64,000 nt of DNA from Xanthostigma xanthostigma (GCA_963575645.1 OY754468.1:1054001-1118000), one strand, 5' to 3'; numbered from the stretch's first letter, positions 47,973 to 59,391 are shown. Translations and numbers: made by a program. The notes: a model not told the origin generated them from the letters alone.

Positions 47973-48598
47973 CTAGCGGTCCCGCCCGGTTTCAGCCGGG
48001 TGCAAAAGAACGAATGGGGAAGGAAGGGACATGAGTACACACATTCATCTTAGTTTACCGAGATGAATGTTGTGTCCAAATTTCATGATGATCGGAGTTA
48101 CCGTTCAAAAGTTTTTGTCGATAAAGAGCAGTATTTAAACTTTTTTTAACTAATACTTTTTTTTAAATGAATTAAATAAAATTAAAATAAATTTAAATGT
48201 AAGCCTAGAAGAAAGCAATGTAAAAAATAAAAAAAAAAATAAAAATATATTCACCCAACGTGGGGCTCGAACCCACGACCCTGATATTGACAGTCGCATG
48301 CGCTACCGATTGATCTACTTGACGTTGTGTTCTTTCATCACTAATATGAGTATATCTAGTTAGGGCATTTCACATGAACAGAAGCTTATTTTTGAGATAC
48401 TTTTTGCAACATTTTTCATTAATGCTCCGCTCCTAATGATCGTAGCGTAATATTATATAGCCTATAGCCTTCCTCGGTAAATGGGCTATCCAACAAAAAA
48501 AAATTATTCAATTTGAACCAGTAGTTCCTGAGATTAGCGCGTTCAAACAAACAAACAAACAACCAAACAAACTCTTCAGCTTTATATATTAGTATAGA
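47973..48598 (-). mobile_element. Lep1-like Helitron carrying a tRNA-like segment
   Basis: Minus-strand TCTATACTAATATATAAAGC to CTAG. Compared with 56-412 it has about 270 extra bp, including the tRNA-like sequence at 48250-48326. Confidence 0.8.
48250..48326 (-). pseudogene. tRNA-like sequence inside Helitron
   Basis: Has TAGATCAATCGGTAGCGC (A-box like), a CTGTCAA anticodon loop (GTC) and a perfect T-arm GTGGG-TTCGAGC-CCCAC (B box). Acceptor and anticodon stems are degenerate. Related copy at 49131-49205. Confidence 0.55.
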
Positions 48599-48861
48599 TT
48601 ATTAATAATAAAATTATTCTTATTCTTATTAGTGTACTGTATTTCATTCATACATTTTATTTTAGAAATGACGCAAGATCATAAAACGTATATATGCTTG
48701 TCAGTACTATTAAAATTGTTTTTAAATGAAATATAAATGATAATAATTATCGTTCATTTATTACTTATTTATAACAATAACGACCAGCTGTTCTTAGTTA
48801 TTTACTATTATAAAACAAGGTTCAATTATGCCAAGACGAAATGATTATTATTATATGATAA

Positions 48862-49456
48862 CTAGCGGTCCCGCCCGGTTTCACCCGGGTGCCAAAGAAC
48901 GAATGGGGAAGGAAGGGACATGAGTACACACATTCATCATGTTGTGTCCAAATTTCATGATGATCGGAGTTACCGTTCAAAAGTTTTTGTCGATAAAAAG
49001 CATAGTAGATATTTAAACTTTTTTTAACTAATAATTTTTTTTAAATGAATTAAATGAAATTAAAATAAATTTAAATGTAAGCTTTAGAAGAAAGAAATGT
49101 AAAAAATAAAAAAAAAATAAAAATATATTTGCCCAACGTGGGGCTCGAACCCACGACCCTGATATTGACAGACGCACGCTCTACCGATTGATCTACTTGT
49201 TGTGTTGTTGCATCACTAATATGAGTATATCTAGTTAGTGCATTTCACATGAATAGAAGCTTATTTTTGAGACACATTTTGCAACATTTTTTATTAAAGC
49301 TCCGCTCCTAATGGTCGTAGCGTAATACTATATAGCCTATAGCCTTCCTCGGTAAATGAGCTATCCAACAAAAAAAAATTTTCAATTTGAACCAGTAGTT
49401 CCTGAGATTAGCGCGTTCAAACAAACAAACTCTTCAGCTTTATATATTAGTATAGA
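48862..49456 (-). mobile_element. Lep1-like Helitron carrying a tRNA-like segment, copy 2
   Basis: Same structure as 47973-48598, 595 bp, about 260 bp from it in the same orientation. Confidence 0.8.
49131..49205 (-). pseudogene. tRNA-Asp-like sequence inside Helitron
   Basis: Minus strand: TAGATCAATCGGTAGAGC, then a CTGTCAA loop that would place anticodon GTC, a variable region of normal length, and T-arm GTGGG-TTCGAGC-CCCAC. Segment lengths suit a tRNA, but the anticodon and acceptor stems pair poorly, so a functional tRNA is unlikely. Confidence 0.55.
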
Positions 49457-49587
49457 TGATAAAAAAAATTATGAATAATACGAAAAACAGAAAATTATAA
49501 AGGGAATTTATTTTATTAAATAAACAAATACCATAGCGGCGTTGCCAGACGTACCTATTTTTGCGAGGAACAACTATAGTGTCATAA

Positions 49588-50173
49588 TCATATTAATATT
49601 ATAAATGCGAATGTAAGTTTGTTTGTTACGCTTTCACGCAAAAACTACTTAACCGATCATCATGAAACTTTGCACATACACTCTTGAAGGTATTAGAAGT
49701 AACATAGGATACTTTTTATTAAAAAAAAATAAAAATTTTTTACGAAAAATAAGAAAGGGTTGAAAACATTTTTTGGGCCCAAAAATACCGAAAAATTTCT
49801 CCGAATCGTTTCAAAATTGAAATTTAACCCTTTAGTAATGATTAAAATGTGCTATTAAAATTTCATTAAAATCGGCCCGACAGGACCGGACTTACAAATT
49901 TTATGAAAACGAAATATTATAAATGCGAATGTAAGTTTGTTTGTTACGCTTTCACGCAAAAACTACTTAACCGATCATCATGAAACTTTGCACATACACT
50001 CTTGAAGGTATTAGAAGTAACATAGGATACTTTTTATTAAAAAAAAAATAAAAATTTTTTACGAAAAATAAGAAAATTGTTTGTCAAAATATGTGCAATA
50101 CCTCAACCCCTGATATGCATGTCAAAAGTCGATTTCCATCTCAATCGCGGGCGTAGCCGCGGGTAGCGGCTAG
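49588..50173 (+). mobile_element. Helitron with two tandem 5' ends
   Basis: TCATATTAATATTATAAATG start; the 5' block repeats at about 49915. It ends in CGCGGGCGTAGCCGCGGG hairpin and GCGGCTAG. Confidence 0.82.
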
Positions 50174-51214
50174 TTTGTCATAAATCATTGTCAACACATT
50201 GAGGAGCGGAAATTCTTCAGCAGACAAGATCCTCGAAAAATAAATCGCTAATTTTTATGAAGGTTAATTTTTTTTAAATTCTCATTAAAAAAAAGAGAGT
50301 GTGCTTTAGACCACACGACTGAAGTAAAACTTCTTCCTGCCATAATTTGTTATTATTCACCCGAAAATTAACAAAATATGAACTTTAAAATGAATTTACA
50401 ATTTTATTCACTTTAAACGTAGAATATTTAATGTATTGAACAAAATATTACTTTTTTCTGTCACCCGATAGCGCCACTGGCAAGTAAAGTATGTGTCATT
50501 CTATTCTAAGTACTGCTTATATTTTCGGCCACATGATGGCGTCACTAGCCAGCGAAGTATTTGTTTCGGCCACATGATGGCGCTACTAGCCAGTGAAATA
50601 TTTGTCATCCTCTTTCTATCTTCACTAACTTATATTTCCCTCTCAACTTCCGTTCGCCTCGCCCGATCACAGTTTCCGTAAATCTCTCGTCACGCATCCA
50701 CCAGCTTACTCCCCAAGTAAAGCGTGTGTAAAGAAGTTTTACTTCAAAAACAATAAAAGACTGCTATTTTAGAACAGATATTTGTTTTTTAAAGCGAGTA
50801 GCAACGCCTGATATTGAAAAAGAAACTGTTTTGGCCATCACTAACTCAACGCACGTTTATTGTTTGGGGCCTGTCCTTTGTTAATATCATCTCGGCCTGC
50901 TTCTATTATCGTACGGATTTTATTTGGCGTGAATTTTGATGTATTTAATGTCATAACCTTTGTTCTTCATTGACCTACGGACTCATTTACAGCCGTACAA
51001 AATTACTCTATTAATTAAACATTATTTGCATACGGTAAACATCTATTTTATGCCTTATATACGTTTATAATTAAAACAGTTCATCGAGATAAACTCAACA
51101 TTTTTATTAATTTGACGATACGAACGTTTATAGACCGTTAAAGTGAAAATGATTTGACTGTAAACATTTCCACAAAATCGCAAAATGTTGCAAAAACATG
51201 TATATCAATATGAT
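50174..51214. other. No gene; small direct repeat
   Basis: TTTCGGCCACATGATGGCG with CACTAGCCAG occurs at 50523 and 50566, with a diverged third unit near 50460. The rest is AT-rich. Confidence 0.45.
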
Positions 51215-51665
51215 ACACAATTTGTCAAAATTGTACCTGCGTGCGATGATTTGAACTTGTTAAAAAATTGGTTGTCTGTAAAGTCGGTTTACGGACGATA
51301 GTTTTACGTGATAACGTCATAAAGAAACATTGAAATGCGTACAAGCCGACGCTTGGGCCGATCGTGCCTCTCTATCGCTTATACCGCCGGTGTTTCATCA
51401 ATTTATAAGACGTTATCACGTCAAAAACGTTAAAAAAGAGTTAAAAACTGTGTTTCATCAGTTTTTTTATTGTATCTTGTCTAAATTCAATCGCAAAAGG
51501 GTGCGAATTTGAGGGAACATTCATATGAACCTGATATACAATCTGTCAAAATTTAATCTAATTGCGATGACTTGAACTTGTTAAAAAACGTTAAAAAGGT
51601 TTAAAAAACTGTATTTCATCAGTTTTTTTGCTTGTATCTTGTCGAAATTCAATATTGTAATCATG
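51215..51665 (+). repeat. Diverged direct duplication, one copy with insertion
   Basis: TTGAACTTGTTAAAAAA then CGTTAAAAA and TTTCATCAGTTTTTTT occur twice. The first copy is split by the family B derivative and the second (about 51569-51640) is an empty site. Confidence 0.75.
51268..51422 (-). mobile_element. Family B derivative with third interior
   Basis: 155 bp with standard ends (TTGGTTGTCTG side and TTATCACGTC side) but an unrelated middle (GAAATGCGTACAAGCCGACG region). Confidence 0.8.
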
Positions 51666-52058
51666 GAAAAGTTCAAATTTTCGAATTAGTGAAAACTGAG
51701 TTCGTAATTTTACTGGCCTATTTACATTAAATTAACTAGATTTTTTTTTGGGTTTGGAATGTAACCCCTTATGAGACTTTGAACCGTTTAACGTTTGCGT
51801 TAAACATGATGACGTAACAAAAAATGCGTACATATAGAAACAAACGAATGCCGCTATTTTATGTTACGACTGTGTCGACGCTATCGAGAAAGCCACGCCA
51901 ATAATATAATACGGCCGCTTACTTAAAAAACCAACGTTTGACGGTGTAACCATGTTATTTACGTTTAGAACGAAACTCAGCTCTGACGCGCAAAGCGCTA
52001 GTGTAGCGGTATGCGAAATATTTTAAATATAATTTAATGAAAAAATATGTGCACTCAC
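51666..52058 (-). other. Start of next spire intron
   Basis: Begins at the GTGAGT donor. No further exon recognised. Confidence 0.6.
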
Positions 52059-52173
52059 ATCGATTTTTGCAACAGCTGGTTGGCCGGAGTTTGCGGCCCC
52101 TTTTTATTGAATCGAGAAGTTGTTCTCGCGCCGACGGTTGCCGTCTCAATGGAGCCAATTTCCTTTCCGAAGC
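52059..52173 (-). CDS. spir: Spire internal exon (first WH2 motif)
   Basis: This 115-nt exon begins in phase 0 and ends in phase 1. It encodes ASERKLAPLRRQPSA followed by REQLLDSIKRGRKLRPT, a clear WH2 actin-monomer-binding motif: an amphipathic helix (EQLLDSI) followed by the LRPT form of the LKKT/V motif. ASER directly after PPLRK is the expected Spire continuation, so the exon joins 59411-59653 without a frame change. The acceptor is GGCTGTTTCAG (AG at 52175-52174) and the donor GTGAGT starts at 52058. After the WH2 motif come SCCKNR, unremarkable residues ending at the splice site. Spire proteins normally carry four tandem WH2 motifs, a Spir-box and a FYVE-like zinc domain after this point; none was recognised further down in the window. 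Confidence 0.9.
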
Positions 52174-52234
52174 CTGAAACAGCCAAGCAATAATAGGGAC
52201 TTAGTGACAACAAGATTCTAAAAATCAAAATTAA

Positions 52235-52825
52235 GGTAGTACGAGCACCAAGGTAACTTTTAATCAAAGGCTTGGTTTTTTTTTAATATTTCGGTAGATG
52301 GATGATATGTTTTCATTGATTTCTCCAAAACTAGTCGGTGGAAATTAAAAAAAAACTATTTAAATTAAAGTTAAAACCTTAATAAATTATTGAAAACAAA
52401 AAAAAACTCGTTGTGCCCGACTAATTAAAAAGACATTTAATCATTTTAAATAAATATCTTTTTAATAAGTCGGGCACAACGGGTTTTTTTTTTTGTTTTC
52501 AATAATAATTTATTAATAAATAGAAACAAAAAAAAATATTTATTGAAGAGTTCTAATCAGACGTTAATCAAAGATTTGAATAATTTATTAAGGTTTTAAC
52601 TTTAAATAGTTTTTTTTAATTTCTACCGACTAGTTTTGGAGAAATCATCCAGCTACCGTTTTACTATAAAGCCAATGTTAAATATGCCTACTTTTGAAGT
52701 CATTTATTTATTTAAATAATCGGGCAACCCCCCCTAAAATTTTCAGAATTGGTTTAGACTTAGTCCAACTTCATATACAAAAAATCAAGCCTTTTATTTA
52801 AAATTGCCTTGGCGCTCGTACTACC
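52235..52825. mobile_element. TTAA-flanked fold-back MITE beside spire exon
   Basis: TTAA at 52231-52234 and 52826-52829; ends GGTAGTACGAGCACCAAGG and, inverted, GGTAGTACGAGCGCCAAGG. The interior is strongly palindromic (GTTGTGCCCGACTA and TAGTCGGGCACAAC-like arms). Confidence 0.82.
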
Positions 52826-52829
52826 TTAA

Positions 52830-53850
52830 ATAAACACACACAAATTTATCTAATTTCGATTTTTAAAAGCTTCTAATTACCAAATAGGATTTGTATATTG
52901 TTATCCAAGTGTCGTCAAATAACATATCACAGAACAATTTTGCAGATAATCAGAATCACTTTGCATTATCATGTGATGCAAAATCACGTACTCAAAACTC
53001 GTTTTGCTATAATTATAATAATGATAGTCGACGTCATATTATAATTATGCAATATCGTATCAACAGCGTCCATATGAAGTTATTTAATTTGAATTTTAAT
53101 GCCGCATATATTAACATTGAAAACAAAAATGCAACATTGTACATAATATTACATTTTTAGTAATCCGAATCGGTACATATCCGCGTTTTATGTCCATATT
53201 CACCGAACACTATTAAAGATAGAAGTTACTAATCTTGGAACAAAATTCGTTACAATAAAATGTACTTTCAATTAACCAAGCAAGATAACAGGTAGAAAAG
53301 TTAGTTAAAGAATAAATATACACTGCACTATACCCCTTGCCCTTTTTGTTGAATATTTCGACGTTCATCCAAAAATCCGACCGATGGCGTCAGTGTAAAC
53401 GTCAAAAAAAAGTTTCACAAAATAATAATATTTTATCCTAACCCAATTGTACACAAAACTTCCACTAACTTTAATGTTTTACAACTTCACAAAAGGTTAA
53501 TAAACAACACATAAATAAATTCACAAGAGCAACTGTAGATATAGTTTATAGGTTAGGTATTATGATCTGTGTGGCGGTCATTATTATTTTATCAGGTGAA
53601 TAAATATTTATACCCTGGAGACAAGACAAGATAGATTTATACCTGCAGTGAACACAATTATGTCTGGTGAATTTAATTGTCGCTATTTATTCGGTGGAAT
53701 AGTTACCTGAAGAACAAATGAACCAAATAAATAACTACGTTCGGTGGATATAGCCATTATTCGTAAAATCATATTGTTTTTTTTTACTCTCAGTTTAACG
53801 AAAATTTTTTATAACGCAATAAAACGCCCGGACCCTTCAGTTTCGCTATA
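52830..53850. other. Intronic AT-rich sequence
   Basis: No exon or element end recognised. Confidence 0.4.
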
Positions 53851-54621
53851 TACAGGGTGTCCCATTAAGAATGGGACATAGAACAACCGCAGATTCTCCA
53901 ATTCAAAATAAAACGATTAAGCGAAATATGCTTAGATAAAATGTTACTCGTTTCCGAAATACGGGGTGTTGAAGTTGAAAACTGAAAAATTATTAATGTC
54001 CATAATTTTTTTAATACACCGTATAATTTTACTCAAATCGGCACACTTGTTAAATATCATAAAATGCACCTAACAATAAAAACATTAGTTCAGTACGCTC
54101 TACCAGTGGCGTACGGCAGGAGTAAGTAATGCTTGTACCTCTTCTAAATGTTACGCCGCTGTCTAAATTTTAATTTTGACTATAATTTTAATTTTTTTGA
54201 TATTTTCTAAGTCAATAATGTACACTTGTTAGTTTGTTGTAAAGTCATTGGTTTTCGAGATATTCGCAGTTTTTTTAAGACAAAATTGTAAAAATGAATA
54301 TTATTAATAATAATACAAATAAAAAGTACATATTTATCTATCTTTAACTGCGAATATCTCGAAAACCAATGACTTTACAACAAACTAACAAGTGTACATT
54401 ATTGACTTAGAAAATATCAAAAAAATTAAAATTATAGTCAAAATTAAAATTTAGACAGCGGCGTAACATTTAGAAGGGGTACAAGCATTACTTACTCCTG
54501 CCGTACGCCACTGTTAGAGCGAGTAACATTTTATCTAAGCATATTTCGCTTAATCGTTTTATTTTGAATTGGAGAATCTGCGGTTGTTCTATGTCCCATT
54601 CTTAATGGGACACCCTGCGTA
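53851..54621. mobile_element. Fold-back with CAGGGTGTCCCATT ends
   Basis: Outer arms TACAGGGTGTCCCATTAAGA through AAAATGTTACTCG. Inner arms CAGTGGCGTACGGCAGGAGT through TTCGAGATATTCGCAG. The left half has about 150 bp lacking from the right. Confidence 0.8.
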
Positions 54622-55052
54622 GAGTATTGTGAATTGTAGACGGTCGACAATATTACGAATATTTACTTAGACACGCATTTTACACGGACAATAAACAAAT
54701 GACATGCCAATTTATGCAATCCGCAATCAAAAGAGCGTTAAACACGTTGCAGAATAGTCTAATTATCATAATTAAAACCTGTTCATGTTCCGACATAATA
54801 ATATATAGTGTAGATTACATTTTACAAAAAAGCGATATAAAAAACACACAGCTGCTTGGGAAACGATCCGTTTGGAAGGACACACGGAGATTTCAGGAAA
54901 AAAAAACAAGTCTCGTTGCAAAGGAAGCATAAATTTCAAACGTTTATCTATCAAAAATATCAGAAAACAGTCGTTTATGGATTCAGAACGTAATTGCAGT
55001 TATGTGGACATTATGTTAAAGCGAGCGACCTGTGAGTTTCAACAGTCACACG

Positions 55053-56012
55053 CAGTGGCGTAACAATAGGGTGGAAACGGGCCCCCGGCCGAAGAGGATC
55101 TCCCGGCTCGAGAGAGCCGTAAGCGCAGGAGGATCCTATAACATATTTAATATTATAAATGCGAATGTAAGTTTGTTTGTTACGCTTTCACGCAAAAACT
55201 ACTTAACCGATCATCATGAAACTTTGCACATACACTCTTGAAGGTATTAGAAGTAACATAGGATACTTTTTATTAAAAAAAAAAAATAAAAATTTTTTAC
55301 GAAAAATCATATCATATCATATTAATATTATAAATGCGAATGTTTGTTACGCTTTCACGCAAAAACTACTTAACCGATCATCATGAAACTTTGCACATAC
55401 ACTCTTGAAGGTATTAGAAGTAACATAGGATACTTTTTATTAAAAAAAAATAAAAATTTTTTACGAAAAATAAGAAATTTCATATTTTCATATTTTTAAT
55501 ATTATAAATGCGAATGTAAGTTTGTTTGTTACGCTTTCACGCAAAAACTACTTAACCGATCATCATGAAACTTTGCACATACACTCTTGAAGGTATTAGA
55601 AGTAACATAGGATACTTTTTATTAAAAAAAAATAAAAATTTTTTACGAATTTACGAAAAATAAGAAAATTGTTTGTCAAAATATGTGTAATATTATAAAT
55701 GCGAATGTAAGTTTGTTTGTTACGCTTTCACGCAAAAACTACTTAACCGATCATCATGAAACTTTGCACATACACTCTTGAAGGTATTAGAAGTAACATA
55801 GGATACTTTTTATTAAAAAAAAATAAAAATTTTTTACGAAAAATAAGAAAATTGTTTGTCAAAATATGTGCAATACCTCAACCCCTGATATGCATGTCAA
55901 AAGTCGATTTCCATCTCAATCGCGGGCGTAGCCGCGGGTAGCGGCTAGTTTATTATAACAACATTTAGTAAAATTTGCCATACGGGCCTCAAACGGTTTA
56001 GTTACGCCACTG
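55053..56012. mobile_element. hAT-like MITE containing a Helitron
   Basis: Perfect 8-bp duplication GTCACACG (55045-55052, 56013-56020) and ends CAGTGGCGTAAC and GTTACGCCACTG. Without the Helitron it is about 150 bp. Confidence 0.9.
55141..55948 (+). mobile_element. Helitron with four tandem 5' ends
   Basis: AATATTATAAATGCGAATG blocks start near 55149, 55325, 55498 and 55688, each running to about TTTTTTACGAA. Only the last continues to the CGCGGGCGTAGCCGCGGG hairpin and CTAG at 55945-55948. Confidence 0.85.
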
Positions 56013-56020
56013 GTCACACG

Positions 56021-56786
56021 AGTCATAATAGCACTACGTTCGAGGTACATACTATATTTTTTGCACGTGTCTTCTATAAAACAGTTGATTTTCACTTCAT
56101 ATTGTTCAGCCATATTGGAATCTATTTGGATTGGTAACGTCTCTGTCTCTAATATGATTTTAAATAGCAACTGATATTACTATTGGATTGGTGCAACAGC
56201 ATTTCTTTTGTTTTACTTTACGCACTAGTGTAAAATGGGTAATTTTTGACATAAATCATTTTTTATTTTGTTTTTGTTTAATTCTTTCAAAAAGTGCTTC
56301 TTATTAAAATTTTTAGATTATTCGCATCACAACAGCTCGAATATTGTAACTCTAAAATACGTGAAGAAATTTTTATTATTTCAGCACAAAGTATCTAAAA
56401 CCCCGTTCATTGTATCAGATATAAAATTAAAAATTTACGACAATTTCCAAGAAATTATGTTTTAAAAATGATAACATCATAAAACGTACTTAAAAAAAAC
56501 AAGCATTGCGAATTATATTGTTTATTTAAATGTAATTTTGATTGTTTAACTTTTACTTCTGCGAAACTATGATGAATCATTACTTTACTTTATACATCAT
56601 AATTAAAAATAAATTAAATCGACAACACGACCTTACAAGGACGATTTAAATCTTTTAATAAAAACAGACTACACCTTAAAAATTTAATACATATCTCAAA
56701 TAAACTGGTGAATAAAACAAACTTGTCTTAGATTATTTTAAAAGCAGCAGGGCACCGGAAAGTACTTTGTCTCATTCATGAAGGGC
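56021..56786. other. Intronic sequence, no exon seen
   Basis: Short frames only. Confidence 0.4.
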
Positions 56787-57501
56787 AATTAGGCTTTTGA
56801 AAAAAAAATAATTATCGATTTTTTTATTGTATTTTAAAACTTTATTATATATAGTAATATTGATAATCGATGCGAAAAACTTTCAAAAAACTTTTTTTAA
56901 ATTAATTATAAGCAATTTAAAATTGATAAAATATTAAAAAAATCACGTGACTGCAAACGCACTAAAATTGTTTTTGACAGTTGTGACGTCATAATGTTAA
57001 AATGTATATACGCAGTATACTATCAATGGCTTCTACATGTGTATTGACTAAAACTTCCTAAATTTAGTATAAAAAAATTTTGTTGACAAGTAATTCTATT
57101 AAATAATGTGTGACAAATCTTTTATAAAAGCCAATTCTGCTAATATACTTACTGTAGATATTATTTAAGATCACAGATTTTCTAAAAAATGATACATTTT
57201 CGGTTCAATTCAGCTGCGGTTCGAGATGCGAAAGCATCAATGGAAGTTTTTTTTTCACAAAATAATAATGTGACTGTAATTTATGAGAAACTAAATATTT
57301 TTCATTAAATATAGATTAACATTATGACGATGTTCGGGAAATGTCGGCGCGTTCTCGGAACTGGGTACAAAAATTTATTTTTAATTTGATATAACTTTTG
57401 AATTATAACGAAAATAAAAAAAAGAAAAATAGTTTTGTTATAAAACTTATATACGAACTTTCCATTTATGACAAAAAAAAATTTCATTCAAAAGCCCAAT
57501 T
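56787..57501. mobile_element. AATT-edged TIR element H, copy 2
   Basis: As 23201-23656 but with about 265 extra bp at roughly 57050-57325, so copy 1 is a deletion form or copy 2 carries an insertion. Confidence 0.8.
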
Positions 57502-57802
57502 ACCCTTACAGAAATCCCATTTGGCGTCGCCACTGAAAATCGAACAACATGGTCACAATCTGTGAACTAGATATGATGACATTGTCGGAGTTTTTTCACA
57601 TTGATTGATCGATGCGGGCGACATTGCAATTAAAATTCCAAGGTTCTGAGTTCCGCTTTGTTCTAAAAATACACGCTGTTTACGGAAGTACAAATAATAC
57701 GTCTTCCATTTTAAAACAACTGAAGCAATAACGCGGGTCATTATTGATAAATTAATATCTGAAACTCGGCATTGTTATTTAGGTATGTTAAAAATATAGT
57801 TT

Positions 57803-58160
57803 AAAAAAAACTAAAAAACACGCTTTATATCGAACTAAAAAGTAAAAAATATTTTTTTTTAAATAAGCTTAAAACAATAATGAATAAAAAATACTAGTAT
57901 TATTGTGAAAAAAGCGTGGGGCGCTCGATGTACGAAAATGTGGAACAAAACGCCCCACGCTTTTTTTCACAATAATACTAGTATTTTTTATTCATTATTG
58001 TTTTAAGCTTATTTTAAAAAAAAATATTTTTTACTTTTTAGATCGATATGAAGCGTTTTTTAGTTTTTGCTATATTTATTTTTCACTTTTTAGTTTGATA
58101 TAAAGCGTGTTTTTTAGTTTTTATTAAACTCTATTTATTTTCCACTTTTTAGTTCGATTT
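57803..58160. repeat. 267-bp palindrome plus short tandem units
   Basis: Arms of about 115 bp (ACACGCTTTATATCGA, AATACTAGTATTATTGTGAA, GCGTGGGGCG) face each other over a short loop. After it, ACTTTTTAGTT(T/C)GAT units repeat at about 58030, 58084 and 58141. Confidence 0.8.
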
Positions 58161-58199
58161 ATTGTCAAAAATTTGCCGAAAAAAACAAATTTTTTATTT

Positions 58200-58296
58200 C
58201 GGCGTGGACGGGATCAGAACCCACGACCGGTGAATCCGAGAGTTGACGTCAGCGAAGACTAGCGCCTTAGACCGCTCGGTCGACGATTGCTCTTAC
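58200..58296 (-). pseudogene. Type II (Leu/Ser-like) tRNA-related sequence
   Basis: Minus strand CGACCGAGCGGTCTAAGGCG matches the D-arm and A-box of leucine/serine tRNAs. A long variable arm and GTGGG-TTCTGAT-CCCGT T-arm follow, then an AT-rich tail. The B box and acceptor are degraded. Confidence 0.5.
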
Positions 58297-58589
58297 AGTT
58301 GTGGCATAACATACTAACAGCAATAAACCACTTGCTGTAGTCCAAACGAGTTTACAAACAAACATACATACATACAAACTTACAAGTGAAACTAAAATAA
58401 AGCATGTAAAAACAATTCACAGGACCAAAAACAACGGAATTCAAGGGAACAATTTTTCAGGGAATTGTGGATTCATTTTCGTCGAGAACTTTTCGAAAGT
58501 CTTGCGAATTCTTTAGAGCGTCTCTGCTTGAAAAAGTATTGTTTCTTTTCGACTGCCGGACTACGAATGTTATATACGAAAACTTTCGA

Positions 58590-58779
58590 AATAAAAAATA
58601 TAGAATAGTTACTTCTTACAACAGTTTTATTGGCGGATGTACATTTCGAGAGCTATGCTCTCATCTTCAGCAAAACACTAAAAGTTTAGTGTTTGCTGAA
58701 GATGAGAGCATAGCTCCCTAAATGTACATCCGCCAATAAAACTGTTGTGGTAAGAAGTAACTATTCTATTTTTTTTATT
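58590..58779. mobile_element. Fold-back with CTGAAGATGAGAGC centre
   Basis: Arms AATAGTTACTTCTTACAACA and complement. Minus strand reads CTGAAGA-T-GAGAGC-ATA-GCTCTC-GAAATGTACATC at 58640-58669. Confidence 0.65.
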
Positions 58780-58808
58780 TTTGTTTCAACCACAGTGCTC
58801 TTAATAGT

Positions 58809-59391
58809 CAGAGTGCCCGTCGGCAAAAATTTTATTGATACACACTCTCCCCAAACTTTGTATATAGCTTCATTAGGCCTAGTCTGACACCTATTTCCTC
58901 TATGACTTTTCTTGATTTTGGGGCGTTTTCTCTCTAAACTTTCCGAAAGATGTCGTTTTGACGACATGTAAAAATTTATAGGTACTGTTTGTTTTTTTAA
59001 TTTGATAGCTTAAACACTTCAACCAAAACGCTAAAATAATGTTCTCTGACAAATAATATGATTCATTTTAAATGTCTGACACCTAGAATATGTCGACCAT
59101 ATTCGAGGTGTCAGACATTTTAAATGGTTCATGTTATTTGTCAGAGAACATTAATTTAGCGTTTTGGTTGAAGCTTTTAAGCTATCCAATTAAAAAAACA
59201 AACAGTATCTATAAATTTTTACATGTCGTCAAAACGACATCTTTCGGAAAGTTTAGAGAGAAAACGCCCCAAAATCAAGAAAAGTCATAGAGGAAATAGG
59301 TGTCAGACTAGGCCTAATGAAACCATATACAAAGTTTGGGGAGAGTATGTATCAATAAAATTTTTGCCGACGGGCACTCTGGCTATAATAT
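58809..59391. mobile_element. 583-bp near-perfect palindrome beside spire exon
   Basis: Arms of about 285 bp start CAGAGTGCCCGTCGGCAAAA and meet at a tiny centre near 59095. Frames at 58761-58967 and 59090-59290 are mirror images. Related truncated copy at 39130-39451. Confidence 0.85.

Noticed and set aside
48250-48326. Functional tRNA-Asp gene
   Set aside because: Anticodon and acceptor stems pair poorly and the sequence lies inside a Helitron with a similar copy next door.
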